Below, in pieces: positions 17,731 through 25,352 of a stretch of DNA of 47,262 nt. Numbering within the stretch: position 1 is the stretch's first letter; each line of letters opens with the position of its first letter. Position numbers and translations under genes: made by a program. This stretch comes from PGYR01 sp041675005 (lineage in GTDB: Bacteria > Bacteroidota > Ignavibacteria > Kapaibacteriales > UBA2268): the NCBI GenBank assembly GCA_041675005.1, contig JBAYUQ010000023.1, positions 1 to 47,262 on the forward strand. The letters are read 5' to 3'. The notes under the pieces are model-generated. The model was not told the DNA's origin. It saw only the letters and a list, made by a program, of their open reading frames with translations, and made no database searches.

Positions 17731-17757
17731 GGTGTCAAGTTCTACGAACTTGACACC
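17731..17757 (-). promoter_or_regulatory. Inverted repeat 2, candidate AbiEi operator
   Basis: Perfect 12-bp arms GGTGTCAAGTTC (17731-17742) and GAACTTGACACC (17746-17757) around TAC. It is about 66 nt, centre to centre, from inverted repeat 1. The half-site TGTCAAGTT differs by one base from TGTCCAGTT there. Confidence 0.55.
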
Positions 17758-17873
17758 TTTACACCTAACTTATTGTATTAAATTAATTAGATTATAGAGA
17801 CAGATCAAAGTACGTTTTGTGGGATTATATGACAGCCACGTCCTTTCAGTCTCCGCTGTGACAATTACGTTTG

Positions 17874-17921
17874 GAGACGTAAGCACTTCGGCTTCGCTAA
17901 GTACAGGCAATACGTCTCTAC
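17874..17921. repeat. Dispersed palindromic repeat, variant copy
   Basis: Arms GAGACGTA (17874-17881) and TACGTCTC (17911-17918) flank an internal stretch. GCAATACGTCTCTAC (17907-17921) matches 14 of 15 bases of the element at 40752-40766 and at 43509-43523. Confidence 0.65.
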
Positions 17922-18002
17922 ATTTCTATCATGCTCATTACCTCCAATACAATTTCAAGCCCTTTTAGTTGTCTATTCTTTTTTGTAAATATCAAACTAT
18001 AT

Positions 18003-19085
18003 ATGTCAATCAGAAATTCAATTTTAATCAGTTTTATTGCTATTTTTCTTAGCTCTTGTTTTTTTGCTGTACCGCCTTACAAAGGTGAGAAGTCTGACCA
18101 TTTTGATGGTGAGAACTTCCATAATTTGGATAGATCAGACGGTTTCAATTATTGGGATTTGATGTGGTTTTTCATTTCTAGAACCGATGGTTATTGGGCA
18201 GATTTCTATCCTCAGAACATCCCCTGCAATCCGCCTGCAACGACTAAGGATGGCGAGCTGAAGGTTACATTTATCAATCACGCAAGTACATTAATCCAAT
18301 TTGATGGAATCAATGTATTGACTGATCCCGTATGGTCAGAATACACAACTCCTGTTAAACCCATTGGCCCACAAAGAAGACGAGCACCAGGAATAGATTT
18401 TGATAAATTGCCCCATATAGATGTAGTTGTAATTAGTCATAATCACTATGACCACATGGACTTCGCTACTCTGAAAATGCTAAAAGAAAAATTCGACCCG
18501 ATTATTCTCTACCCTCTTGGTAATAAACCGATATTCGTGGATAATGAGCTTCCAAACTCGCGAGATATGGATTGGTGGGATACATTGAATATTAAGGGTA
18601 GAACTGTTACTTTTGTTCCGGCTAGGCACTTCGCGAATAGAGGTGCAATCGATAGGAATGTTACTCTTTGGGGTGGATATATGTTTGAAACATCAGAAGG
18701 GCCTGTTTACTTTGCTGGTGATACTGGATTTGGAATTCATTATCAAATGCTAAAAGAGAAATACGGTGCTATGCGATTTTCAATTTTACCAATCGCCCCT
18801 ATAGAACCGAGATTCTTTATGGCAGAAGTGCACCAAGATGCAAGAGAAGCAGTAATGGCTCACAAAGAGTTAGAATCGCAGAAGAGCATGGGAATTCACT
18901 TCGGTACATTCAAGCAAGCCAGCGATGCTATGAGGGCTCCGATAGACTCACTAATTGTAGGGCTTAGAGATTTGGATGTATCGCCTGCTGACTTTATTTT
19001 GCCAGGTCATGGACGAATAATAGATGTGAAACCACTAAACAAATCTAAGAGTAAAACCAATCACAATACAACTATTAAGAAATAA
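18003..19085 (+). CDS. Lipoprotein metallo-beta-lactamase-fold hydrolase (NAPE-PLD/UlaG-like)
   Basis: A 360-aa protein from the ATG at 18003, which gives a signal peptide with lipobox (FLSSC, Cys19); an in-frame ATG at 17931 would spoil this. The metallo-beta-lactamase core has SHNHYDHMD (His146, His148, Asp150, His151), preceded by FINHASTLIQFDGINVLTDPVWS and followed by PARHFANRG, FAGDTGFG and a final LPGHGRI. The WSEYT and GPQRRRAPG segments match NAPE-PLD-like phosphodiesterases. Likely a two-metal hydrolase anchored in the envelope; the substrate, perhaps a phospholipid derivative, is inferred from the family only. Confidence 0.88.
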   Translation: MSIRNSILISFIAIFLSSCFFAVPPYKGEKSDHFDGENFHNLDRSDGFNYWDLMWFFISRTDGYWADFYPQNIPCNPPATTKDGELKVTFINHASTLIQFDGINVLTDPVWSEYTTPVKPIGPQRRRAPGIDFDKLPHIDVVVISHNHYDHMDFATLKMLKEKFDPIILYPLGNKPIFVDNELPNSRDMDWWDTLNIKGRTVTFVPARHFANRGAIDRNVTLWGGYMFETSEGPVYFAGDTGFGIHYQMLKEKYGAMRFSILPIAPIEPRFFMAEVHQDAREAVMAHKELESQKSMGIHFGTFKQASDAMRAPIDSLIVGLRDLDVSPADFILPGHGRIIDVKPLNKSKSKTNHNTTIKK

Positions 19086-19169
19086 TTAATCCACTTAATG
19101 CCCTAATTGTGAAAAATTTACGAATTTTGTAGCTAATGTATTTACGAAATAGAAAAAATTGGTATTCTA

Positions 19170-20942
19170 ATGAATTTTCAAAAAAGAACAGTTACTTGTG
19201 GTGATCTGAACGAATCACATATTGGGCAAGAAGTTATACTTAACGGTTGGGTGAATGTAAGAAGGGATTTGGGGAGTCTAATATTCTTCGATTTGAGGGA
19301 TAGATACGGTATTACTCAAGTAGTAGTATTGCCAGAAGTGTACCCCGAATTAGAAGAAAAAGCACGCGAAGTACGCTCGGAAGACGTGCTATGGATAAAA
19401 GGAACTGTTCGAGAAAGAGAAAACAAAAACAGCAATATGCCTACTGGTAATATCGAAGTTCTAATGAGTGAATTTGGGATTATCAGCAAATCAAAACTAC
19501 CTCCATTCGAGATAAATAGTAAAACAGAAGTAAGCGAAGAGCTAAGACTGAAATTCAGATACTTAGATTTACGTAGAACATATCTTCAGGACAAATTCAT
19601 TGTTCGAAATAAAGTCTATCAGACAACACACAGATACTTCGAACAAGAAAACTTCATAGAAATAGAAACTCCAGTACTGATGAAATCTACACCAGAAGGT
19701 GCTAGAGATTTCTTAGTACCAAGTAGAATGAACAAAGGTAAGTTCTACGCATTGCCACAATCTCCACAGATATTCAAGCAGATAAGTATGGTCGCTGGTT
19801 TTGACCGCTATATGCAAATAGTAAAATGCTTCCGTGACGAAGATTTGAGAGCGGATAGACAGCCAGAATTCACGCAAGTGGATGTTGAAATGTCATTCGT
19901 GGATATGGAAGACATAATCTCAATCGGTGAAGGTTATATCAAAAGTGTATGGAAAGACATACTTGGCTATGAAATCGGTGATTTCACACGTTTGACTTAC
20001 AAAGAAGCTATGGAAAATTACGGTAGTGATAAGCCCGATTTGCGTTACGATTTGAAGTTAGTATCTATTGTTGATGAAGTAAGTAATTGCGATTTCAAAG
20101 TCTTCACGGATGTTGTAAGCAATGGGGGCCAAGTAGCAGTACTAAACGCTAAGGGTTGTGCTGATTATTCAAGAAAAAACATAGATGATCTTACAGATGT
20201 AGCTAAGAATTATGGAGCTAAAGGATTAGCTTGGATGAAATTCACCGAAGAAGGTGTAAATTCTCCAATAGCTAAGTTCTTATCAGAAGAAGTAATAGAA
20301 GCTATTAAAATTAAGGTTAATGCCGAAAATGGCGATTTGCTATTAATCTCTTCGGATAACTGGTCAAGATGTTATACTATATTAGGTGCTTTGAGACAAG
20401 AGATAGCAAAGCGTACAGGTATTTTTGAAAGTGTAAAGAATGACTTTCACTTTAGTTGGGTGACTGATTTCCCTCTATTCGAAAAAGATGATGAGACAGG
20501 AGCTGTATATGCTATGCATCACCCGTTTACATCACCTAATTTCAATGATTTGGACAAATTGGACGTAGCCCCTGAGAAAGTTCGCTCGATAGCTTACGAT
20601 ATGGTTATCAACGGTGCTGAAGTAGGTGGCGGAAGTATTAGAATCCACGATCAAGAATTGCAATCGAGAATGTTCGAAGCATTAGGATTGAGCAAAGAAG
20701 ATGCGAATGATAAATTCGGTTTCTTAATAGAAGCATTGCAATACGGAGCTCCTCCCCACGGTGGTATAGCTTTCGGACTAGATAGATTAGTGATGATACT
20801 AACTGGCACTGAAAATATCCGTGACGTAATTGCATTCCCTAAAACAACTAGTGGATTATCACTTATGGATGGCTCACCATCTACTGTTGATACAACTCAA
20901 CTTTCTGATTTGGGACTAAACTTAATTAAGAAAAAAGATTAA
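19170..20942 (+). CDS. aspS: Aspartyl-tRNA synthetase
   Basis: A 590-aa bacterial-type class II synthetase that charges tRNA-Asp. Domains in order: N-terminal OB-fold anticodon-binding domain (GWVNVRRDLGSLIFFDLRDR in part, 26-45), catalytic core with motif 2 (CFRDEDLRADRQPEFTQVD), the bacterial insertion (GAD) domain in the middle, and motif 3 near the C-terminus (GGIAFGLDRLVMIL). Leu34 sits where tRNA-non-discriminating AspRS often has His, which favours a discriminating enzyme; this is by analogy. The stop codon overlaps the convergent TonB receptor's stop codon. Confidence 0.97.
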   Translation: MNFQKRTVTCGDLNESHIGQEVILNGWVNVRRDLGSLIFFDLRDRYGITQVVVLPEVYPELEEKAREVRSEDVLWIKGTVRERENKNSNMPTGNIEVLMSEFGIISKSKLPPFEINSKTEVSEELRLKFRYLDLRRTYLQDKFIVRNKVYQTTHRYFEQENFIEIETPVLMKSTPEGARDFLVPSRMNKGKFYALPQSPQIFKQISMVAGFDRYMQIVKCFRDEDLRADRQPEFTQVDVEMSFVDMEDIISIGEGYIKSVWKDILGYEIGDFTRLTYKEAMENYGSDKPDLRYDLKLVSIVDEVSNCDFKVFTDVVSNGGQVAVLNAKGCADYSRKNIDDLTDVAKNYGAKGLAWMKFTEEGVNSPIAKFLSEEVIEAIKIKVNAENGDLLLISSDNWSRCYTILGALRQEIAKRTGIFESVKNDFHFSWVTDFPLFEKDDETGAVYAMHHPFTSPNFNDLDKLDVAPEKVRSIAYDMVINGAEVGGGSIRIHDQELQSRMFEALGLSKEDANDKFGFLIEALQYGAPPHGGIAFGLDRLVMILTGTENIRDVIAFPKTTSGLSLMDGSPSTVDTTQLSDLGLNLIKKKD

Positions 20943-23089
20943 AAATAATAATTTACTGTCAGCTCGGTACCAAACCCGGGCTGAGGGTAAACTGATTTGA
21001 TTCTTGATAAATGATTTCTATATACTTGATTAGTGATGTTGTTGAAATTTAACATTACAGCAAGCATATTCCCTCCTAAATCTATATTTTTCTTTACTTC
21101 AGCATTTAGAACAGCATATCCATCAGTTCTATTTTCGAATTGCCCTGTCTTCTCTTGACTAGTAGCCATCTTTGTATTGACGCTGAAATACCAATCATCC
21201 AATTTATAGTTAAGTGCAACGTTCATTGCCAACGGTGGAATTAGTGGTAGGTTATTCCCATTGATGCTCTCCTTACCAATGGTATAACTCACATTTGAAT
21301 TTATAGATAGCGAATTGCTAAATATATACTCAGAGTTTAGATTTATTCCATACAATTCGGCAGCCATATTTGTCTGCTTGTATATAGGAAGCAAAGTGCT
21401 ATAATTAGTATCAGCTGTTGCCATAGGTGTTATATAATTAGAGTAGTCGTAATAGAATACCTCCGCCCCAAAAGTGAAATCTTGGGTATTATATTGCGAT
21501 TTCAATGAATAAGAAATAGACTTTTCAAGCTCCAAATTCGGATTACCAATTTCATAAGAATATGCTGCTAAATGAGGCCCATTAGAGAATAACTCTTCGG
21601 GTTCGGGTGCTCTGTTAGACAATGATAGATCGAATGAAAATATTAAATTATCAGAAGCATTATAATCAAGAGACAATGCATTAGAAAATGATGAGAAATC
21701 TCTATTATTTACTATCTGCGATTGGAAAAGATATGGACTATCCAAATCAACTTTTGTAATATCATATCTCGCACCATAGCGTAGAGCCAGATTCTCTATT
21801 AGGTTTATATCTTCTTTGAAGTAGGCAGACATCAACGTATATTGATTATTAGGGATGAATACAAAACCACCTAGTTCATTATCTTTTTTAGTGAGTTGCA
21901 AACCTATATATCCATTCTTAAGAATGCTTCCTTGATGTTGTTCCAGCTCAAACCGAACTGAATTAGAGACGAATCGGAATTGTGCACCAACTAGGCCACT
22001 ATTCTCATATTCCTTATGATCATAAAAACTTCTTTCGTAATCAAGTTTCAACTTGTCTATTACAGAACCGTGAGTGTGGTACTCTGAGTTGAAACCCATA
22101 GTATTCCTCTGCATTTCTATATCCACACCTTTGGGGTGAGCACCAACGAAACCGCCAGGTATTCCGTATTTCTTACCAAAAGTAGAGAGGTATGGGTTAA
22201 AACTAAACTCTCCAGCTTGGTAGTATAATCCTGTAGAAACTTCGTAAAGTTCATAATCTGTATTGTTTAATACACCCTCAGGTGAGCTAACATCACCAGC
22301 TTTAGTATAGACACCATCTAACACGAAGCCATTGAGTATATCACTAAATTGATTTTTGGTAGAAATACTGAACTTATTATTGACACTTGCAAATGTACCA
22401 GAAACTAAGTTGCTATTACTGATTATAGTACTCTTTATATTAAAATTACTCTCCGTTTGTACTGCACTACCGACTAGTGATGAGCCATATCTTACTAAAT
22501 CTGTTCCCGAAAGGATAGTGATTTTATCTAATCCATTTAGTGTTTGTGCTTGTGCGTGATCGGGCGAATTGCTCGATAAGTCCTTAGATTTGAATCCATC
22601 ATTAATAATAGACAATCTATTTCCCGAAAGCCCATTAACAACTGGTCTGGATACAGCCTCCCCCATTTCGGAAGTGGAAATTCCCAATTTATTATTTAGC
22701 AATTCTGAAAGACTTTTACTTGAATTCTCGTTTATTGATGATTGGCTTATAGTTTTTAGATTCTGTTGCTTATTCAAAGAGCCTAATATGGTAATATCGT
22801 TATACTCATAGCTAAGCGGAGTAAGAAAAACGGAAATAGAATCATAATCTAAAGTTATGTTCATGTGCTTTTCTATATAACCAGATTTGATAAAATCAAT
22901 ATGAGTTTTCTCACCTAATTCTAACTCAAACCTACCAGATTTATCTGTGTATGATACACTCTCTTTGATGTTGATTATAATCTTTACATCAGACACAGGT
23001 TCATTAGTAAAGCTATCATATACAGTCCCTATTATAGGTTTCGCTGTAAGAATAGTAATAGACAGAAAGAATAATAAAAGTATTTTCAC
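20939..23089 (-). CDS. TonB-dependent receptor, ZnuD-like (probable metal uptake)
   Basis: A 716-aa outer-membrane receptor. Signal peptide first, then a carboxypeptidase-like regulatory domain (about 18-95: IIGTVYDSFTNEPVSDVKI), a plug (about 110-215: SRPVVNGLSGNRLSIINDG, then NSPDHAQAQTL) and a barrel ending in a terminal aromatic strand (GFGTELTVNYYF). NGLSGNRL, SPDHA, a His-containing loop (NSEYHTHG) and YRNHLSRIKSVYPQPG resemble zinc receptors of the ZnuD type. The GTG start overlaps the MazG-like gene's TAG by one base, so translation is coupled. Its neighbours (His-rich lipoprotein, His/Cys small protein) support metal, most likely zinc, uptake. The substrate is inference. Confidence 0.9.
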   Translation of the reverse strand: MKILLLFFLSITILTAKPIIGTVYDSFTNEPVSDVKIIINIKESVSYTDKSGRFELELGEKTHIDFIKSGYIEKHMNITLDYDSISVFLTPLSYEYNDITILGSLNKQQNLKTISQSSINENSSKSLSELLNNKLGISTSEMGEAVSRPVVNGLSGNRLSIINDGFKSKDLSSNSPDHAQAQTLNGLDKITILSGTDLVRYGSSLVGSAVQTESNFNIKSTIISNSNLVSGTFASVNNKFSISTKNQFSDILNGFVLDGVYTKAGDVSSPEGVLNNTDYELYEVSTGLYYQAGEFSFNPYLSTFGKKYGIPGGFVGAHPKGVDIEMQRNTMGFNSEYHTHGSVIDKLKLDYERSFYDHKEYENSGLVGAQFRFVSNSVRFELEQHQGSILKNGYIGLQLTKKDNELGGFVFIPNNQYTLMSAYFKEDINLIENLALRYGARYDITKVDLDSPYLFQSQIVNNRDFSSFSNALSLDYNASDNLIFSFDLSLSNRAPEPEELFSNGPHLAAYSYEIGNPNLELEKSISYSLKSQYNTQDFTFGAEVFYYDYSNYITPMATADTNYSTLLPIYKQTNMAAELYGINLNSEYIFSNSLSINSNVSYTIGKESINGNNLPLIPPLAMNVALNYKLDDWYFSVNTKMATSQEKTGQFENRTDGYAVLNAEVKKNIDLGGNMLAVMLNFNNITNQVYRNHLSRIKSVYPQPGFGTELTVNYYF

Positions 23090-23415
23090 TATTTCAGTTT
23101 TGGGTTATTTTTATGACGGTCTTTATCTCTTGCGGTCTTCTTCTCAAAGTTCTTTTTGAGAGCTTCTGTTAGGTCAACATTCGTCTGGTTGGCTAGGCAA
23201 AGTAACACCCATAGAATATCAGCCATTTCATCCGCTTCGTTATACTTCTCATCGGATTCTTTTGATGATTGCTCGCCGTATTTTCTAGCAAAAACTCTCG
23301 CTAACTCACCGACCTCTTCGGTGAGTATAGCAAGATTAGTCATTTCACTAAAGTAGCGGACGCCGTTTTCTTTTATCCAATCGTCAACCTGCTTTTGAGC
23401 TTCAGCAATTGTCAT
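23089..23415 (-). CDS. MazG-like nucleotide pyrophosphohydrolase
   Basis: A 108-aa all-alpha NTP-PPase of the MazG/RS21-C6 type. The metal-binding motifs are present: ILTEEVGELARVFARKYGE (EExxE) and EADEMADILWVLLCLANQT (ExxD). The C-terminus is basic (KKTARDKDRHKNNPKLK). It probably hydrolyses a (d)NTP to the monophosphate and pyrophosphate in the cytosol. Its ATG overlaps the upstream lipoprotein stop as ATGA and its stop overlaps the receptor's GTG start, so it lies in the middle of the metal-uptake operon; the reason is unclear, unless the placement is only convenient. Confidence 0.88.
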   Translation of the reverse strand: MTIAEAQKQVDDWIKENGVRYFSEMTNLAILTEEVGELARVFARKYGEQSSKESDEKYNEADEMADILWVLLCLANQTNVDLTEALKKNFEKKTARDKDRHKNNPKLK

Positions 23416-23906
23416 TTTATTTCCATTGGGACATAAGGCGAAGTAAAGTCAGGATGCCCCTCGTGTAGAATCTGGATTCTGAAATTTGTTTTACCAACTT
23501 TGAGAGGACTTAAATTTATCTCCCATTCAGTAATATCGAACTGAGCTAAATTAATGTCTTCGATTTCAAAATTTAATTCGTGTTCTTCGTGTTCTTCCTC
23601 TTCTTCTGTTTCCCCATGATCATCGTGTTCTGGGATACCAATATTATTACCTTCTTCATCAAGAAATTCGACAGTGTATTTGTGACTGCCGTCAGCCAAC
23701 ATTAATACAAATGTTTCCGCTATTGTATTATCAACCTGACCTTTCAATACTTTGAAAACCGTAGAATCAGCTTCATTTTTAATAATATAACCTGCTGCTT
23801 CGAAATGATTTTCTGATGGAGTTACTGAATCAGAATTATCGCAACTAACAAATAAAAAAGAAAAGAATAGAATAGAAAACAGAATAGCTGAATTAATCAA
23901 CTTCAT
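23412..23906 (-). CDS. Histidine/glutamate-rich lipoprotein, probable metal binder
   Basis: A 164-aa protein with a lipobox (LFVSC, Cys22). The middle carries an acidic His-rich stretch (HDDHGETEEEEEHEEHE, about 94-110) flanked by beta-rich segments (YTVEFLDEEGNNIGI; LSPLKVGKTNFRIQILHEGH). His/Glu-rich loops are typical of zinc-capturing lipoproteins and permeases. It is two genes upstream of a ZnuD-like receptor in the same overlapping gene set, so a role in passing zinc or a similar metal to or from the receptor is likely. No named family was recognised. Confidence 0.8.
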   Translation of the reverse strand: MKLINSAILFSILFFSFLFVSCDNSDSVTPSENHFEAAGYIIKNEADSTVFKVLKGQVDNTIAETFVLMLADGSHKYTVEFLDEEGNNIGIPEHDDHGETEEEEEHEEHELNFEIEDINLAQFDITEWEINLSPLKVGKTNFRIQILHEGHPDFTSPYVPMEIK

Positions 23907-23952
23907 AATAACCTCAATAAATTAAAAATTAATAAAAAATATAAAATTTGAT

Positions 23953-24285
23953 TTAAACGAGGGTTGAAGGTGGAGCTCTGCCAACTAGTTGTATGAGGTT
24001 TATAGGTAAATATTCTTTAAATTGAAATAAAGAATATTCTTTGACTATAGGAGTTAACTTACTATTTTGATTATGTAGAAACAGATTATAATGTGAATTC
24101 TTCAAGAATTCACATCTTGCACAAGTCTCATAGCTTAAATGATGAAATTCATCTAATGCGATTCCAGAATTAGTTTTTTTATATTCATGCGAATGAAGTA
24201 GTAATCCACCGAAACTAATAGAGAGAAAACTCACTATCAGTAAACATGAACTAAATTTCGATATGATTTTTGTAAAATTCAACAA
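23953..24285 (-). CDS. Small His/Cys membrane-anchored protein at head of the metal operon
   Basis: A 110-aa protein with a hydrophobic N-terminal segment (SSCLLIVSFLSISFGGLLL) followed by LHSHEY and EFHHLSYETCARCEFLKN, a clear His/Cys metal-ligand arrangement, and a terminal GRAPPSTLV. Comparable small proteins with a His/Cys cluster and a terminal (R/G)(A/G)PP motif occur near TonB receptors for metals in Bacteroidota. The only plausible start is TTG (two in a row at 24285 and 24282), with a weak ribosome site. It probably senses or buffers metal in the periplasm; this is inference. Confidence 0.7.
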   Translation of the reverse strand: MLNFTKIISKFSSCLLIVSFLSISFGGLLLHSHEYKKTNSGIALDEFHHLSYETCARCEFLKNSHYNLFLHNQNSKLTPIVKEYSLFQFKEYLPINLIQLVGRAPPSTLV

Positions 24286-24299
24286 TCGTAAAGATGTAT

Positions 24300-24311
24300 T
24301 TACTCTAGTAA
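24300..24311 (-). promoter_or_regulatory. Short palindrome upstream of the metal operon
   Basis: TTACT (24300-24304) and AGTAA (24307-24311) with a 2-nt centre lie 15 nt before the start of the small His/Cys gene. A Zur-type or other metal-responsive operator would be expected near here. The arms are short and chance is a real alternative. Confidence 0.25.
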
Positions 24312-24491
24312 TAGTGTATTAAATATGTATAATTACTGGTATGCTTTAAATTCCAATTATCACTTCAACTCAAATTTCAAATTAGAAATATAGTGCAGAT
24401 TCAAATATTATTAGAATTATTTTCATATTTTTCTAATATTTATGACACCACTTATACAAAATAACATTTTATAATAAATAAAGTAAAAGAT

Positions 24492-24878
24492 ATGAAAAAC
24501 ATTTTTTTAGACAAAAATGACTGGGTTGAAAAAGTTGGCTATTGTAGAGCTAAACGAGTTGGGAATAATATTTATATTTCTGGAACAGTAGCTAATGATG
24601 ATGAAGGTAATCCTGTTGGTTTAGATAATGCTGGTTATCAAACGAGAGTAATTCTCGAAAGATTTGAAGCAATTATGGACTATTTCGGTTATGGATTGGA
24701 AGCTATAGTAAGAACTAGGATATTTACTACAGATATCAATAGATGGGAAGAAATAGGTAATGTTCACGGTGAATTTTTCAAAGATATAAAACCAACAACA
24801 ACTATGGTTGAGGTTTCTCGTTTGATTAGAGATGAGTATTTAGTAGAGATTGAAGCGGAGGCAATAATTGAGATTTAA
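24492..24878 (+). CDS. Rid family (YjgF/YER057c/UK114) protein without the catalytic Arg
   Basis: A 128-aa trimeric-fold Rid protein: YCRAKRVGNNIYISGTVAND, then a VILERFEAIMDYFGYGLEAIVRTRIF helix-strand region shown here only in part, and TTTMVEVSRLIRDEYLVEIEAEAI. In RidA the imine-deaminase Arg lies in the P-A-R-S segment; here the aligned residues are P-T-T-T, so the Arg is missing and classical 2-aminoacrylate deaminase activity is not expected. This fits the Rid groups lacking that residue. The gene overlaps the following DUF6265 gene. Confidence 0.88.
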   Translation: MKNIFLDKNDWVEKVGYCRAKRVGNNIYISGTVANDDEGNPVGLDNAGYQTRVILERFEAIMDYFGYGLEAIVRTRIFTTDINRWEEIGNVHGEFFKDIKPTTTMVEVSRLIRDEYLVEIEAEAIIEI

Positions 24879-25347
24879 CAGAAAATACATGATTATGATG
24901 TTAGCAATAGTTAGTGCATTATTAATATTCTTTAGCATTGCCCTAAAAGATAGTACAAAACGTGAAGATTTCATCAATTTTGATTGGTTGAGCGGCGATT
25001 GGTATATGCGAGGTGATGGCTTTACTATATATGAGCATTGGGATGGCAAGAGCGAAAATATAATGGAAGGATTTTCCATAAGCACTAATGACAATGGCGA
25101 TACATTGGGCAGGGAAGAGTTGAGGATAATCAAATTTGAAGATGATTTTTTCTATATAGCTAAGCCAAGTAGAAAAAAAAATCCTACTACTTTCAAAATG
25201 ATTGTAGATTCTATACGAAAAGTTAGCTTTTACAATGGAGAGAATGAATTTCCCAAGCTAATAGAGTACACCAGAAAGGGTGATTCACTCATAGCAACAA
25301 TAAGTAGTGGCGAAAAAGTTATGACATTCAAATTTAAAAGAGAATAG
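24868..25347 (+). CDS. DUF6265 family exported protein
   Basis: A 159-aa protein with an N-terminal hydrophobic segment (MIMMLAIVSALLIFFSIAL). The rest has the DUF6265 pattern: FDWLSGDWYMRG, then YEHWDGKSENIMEGFS, and NEFPKLIEYTRKGDSLIATIS. Probably a lipocalin-like beta-barrel in the periplasm. Start choice: a TTG at 24868 with GGAGG 6 nt upstream overlaps the Rid gene by 11 nt and adds a basic N-terminus (MRFNRKY); ATG at 24889 is the alternative. The ligand is unknown. Confidence 0.78.
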   Translation: MRFNRKYMIMMLAIVSALLIFFSIALKDSTKREDFINFDWLSGDWYMRGDGFTIYEHWDGKSENIMEGFSISTNDNGDTLGREELRIIKFEDDFFYIAKPSRKKNPTTFKMIVDSIRKVSFYNGENEFPKLIEYTRKGDSLIATISSGEKVMTFKFKRE

Positions 25348-25352
25348 GGGAA

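Larger units (their letters stand above)
17635..18002. other. Divergent intergenic region with two inverted repeats and a repeat remnant
   Basis: This separates the AbiE operon (minus) from the lipoprotein hydrolase (plus). It holds the two TGTC(A/C)AGTT inverted repeats nearest AbiEi and, at 17874-17921, a copy of the dispersed GAGACGTA/TACGTCTC repeat. No coding gene is supported here; the in-frame extension of the hydrolase from 17931 to 18002 is judged non-coding. Confidence 0.6.
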
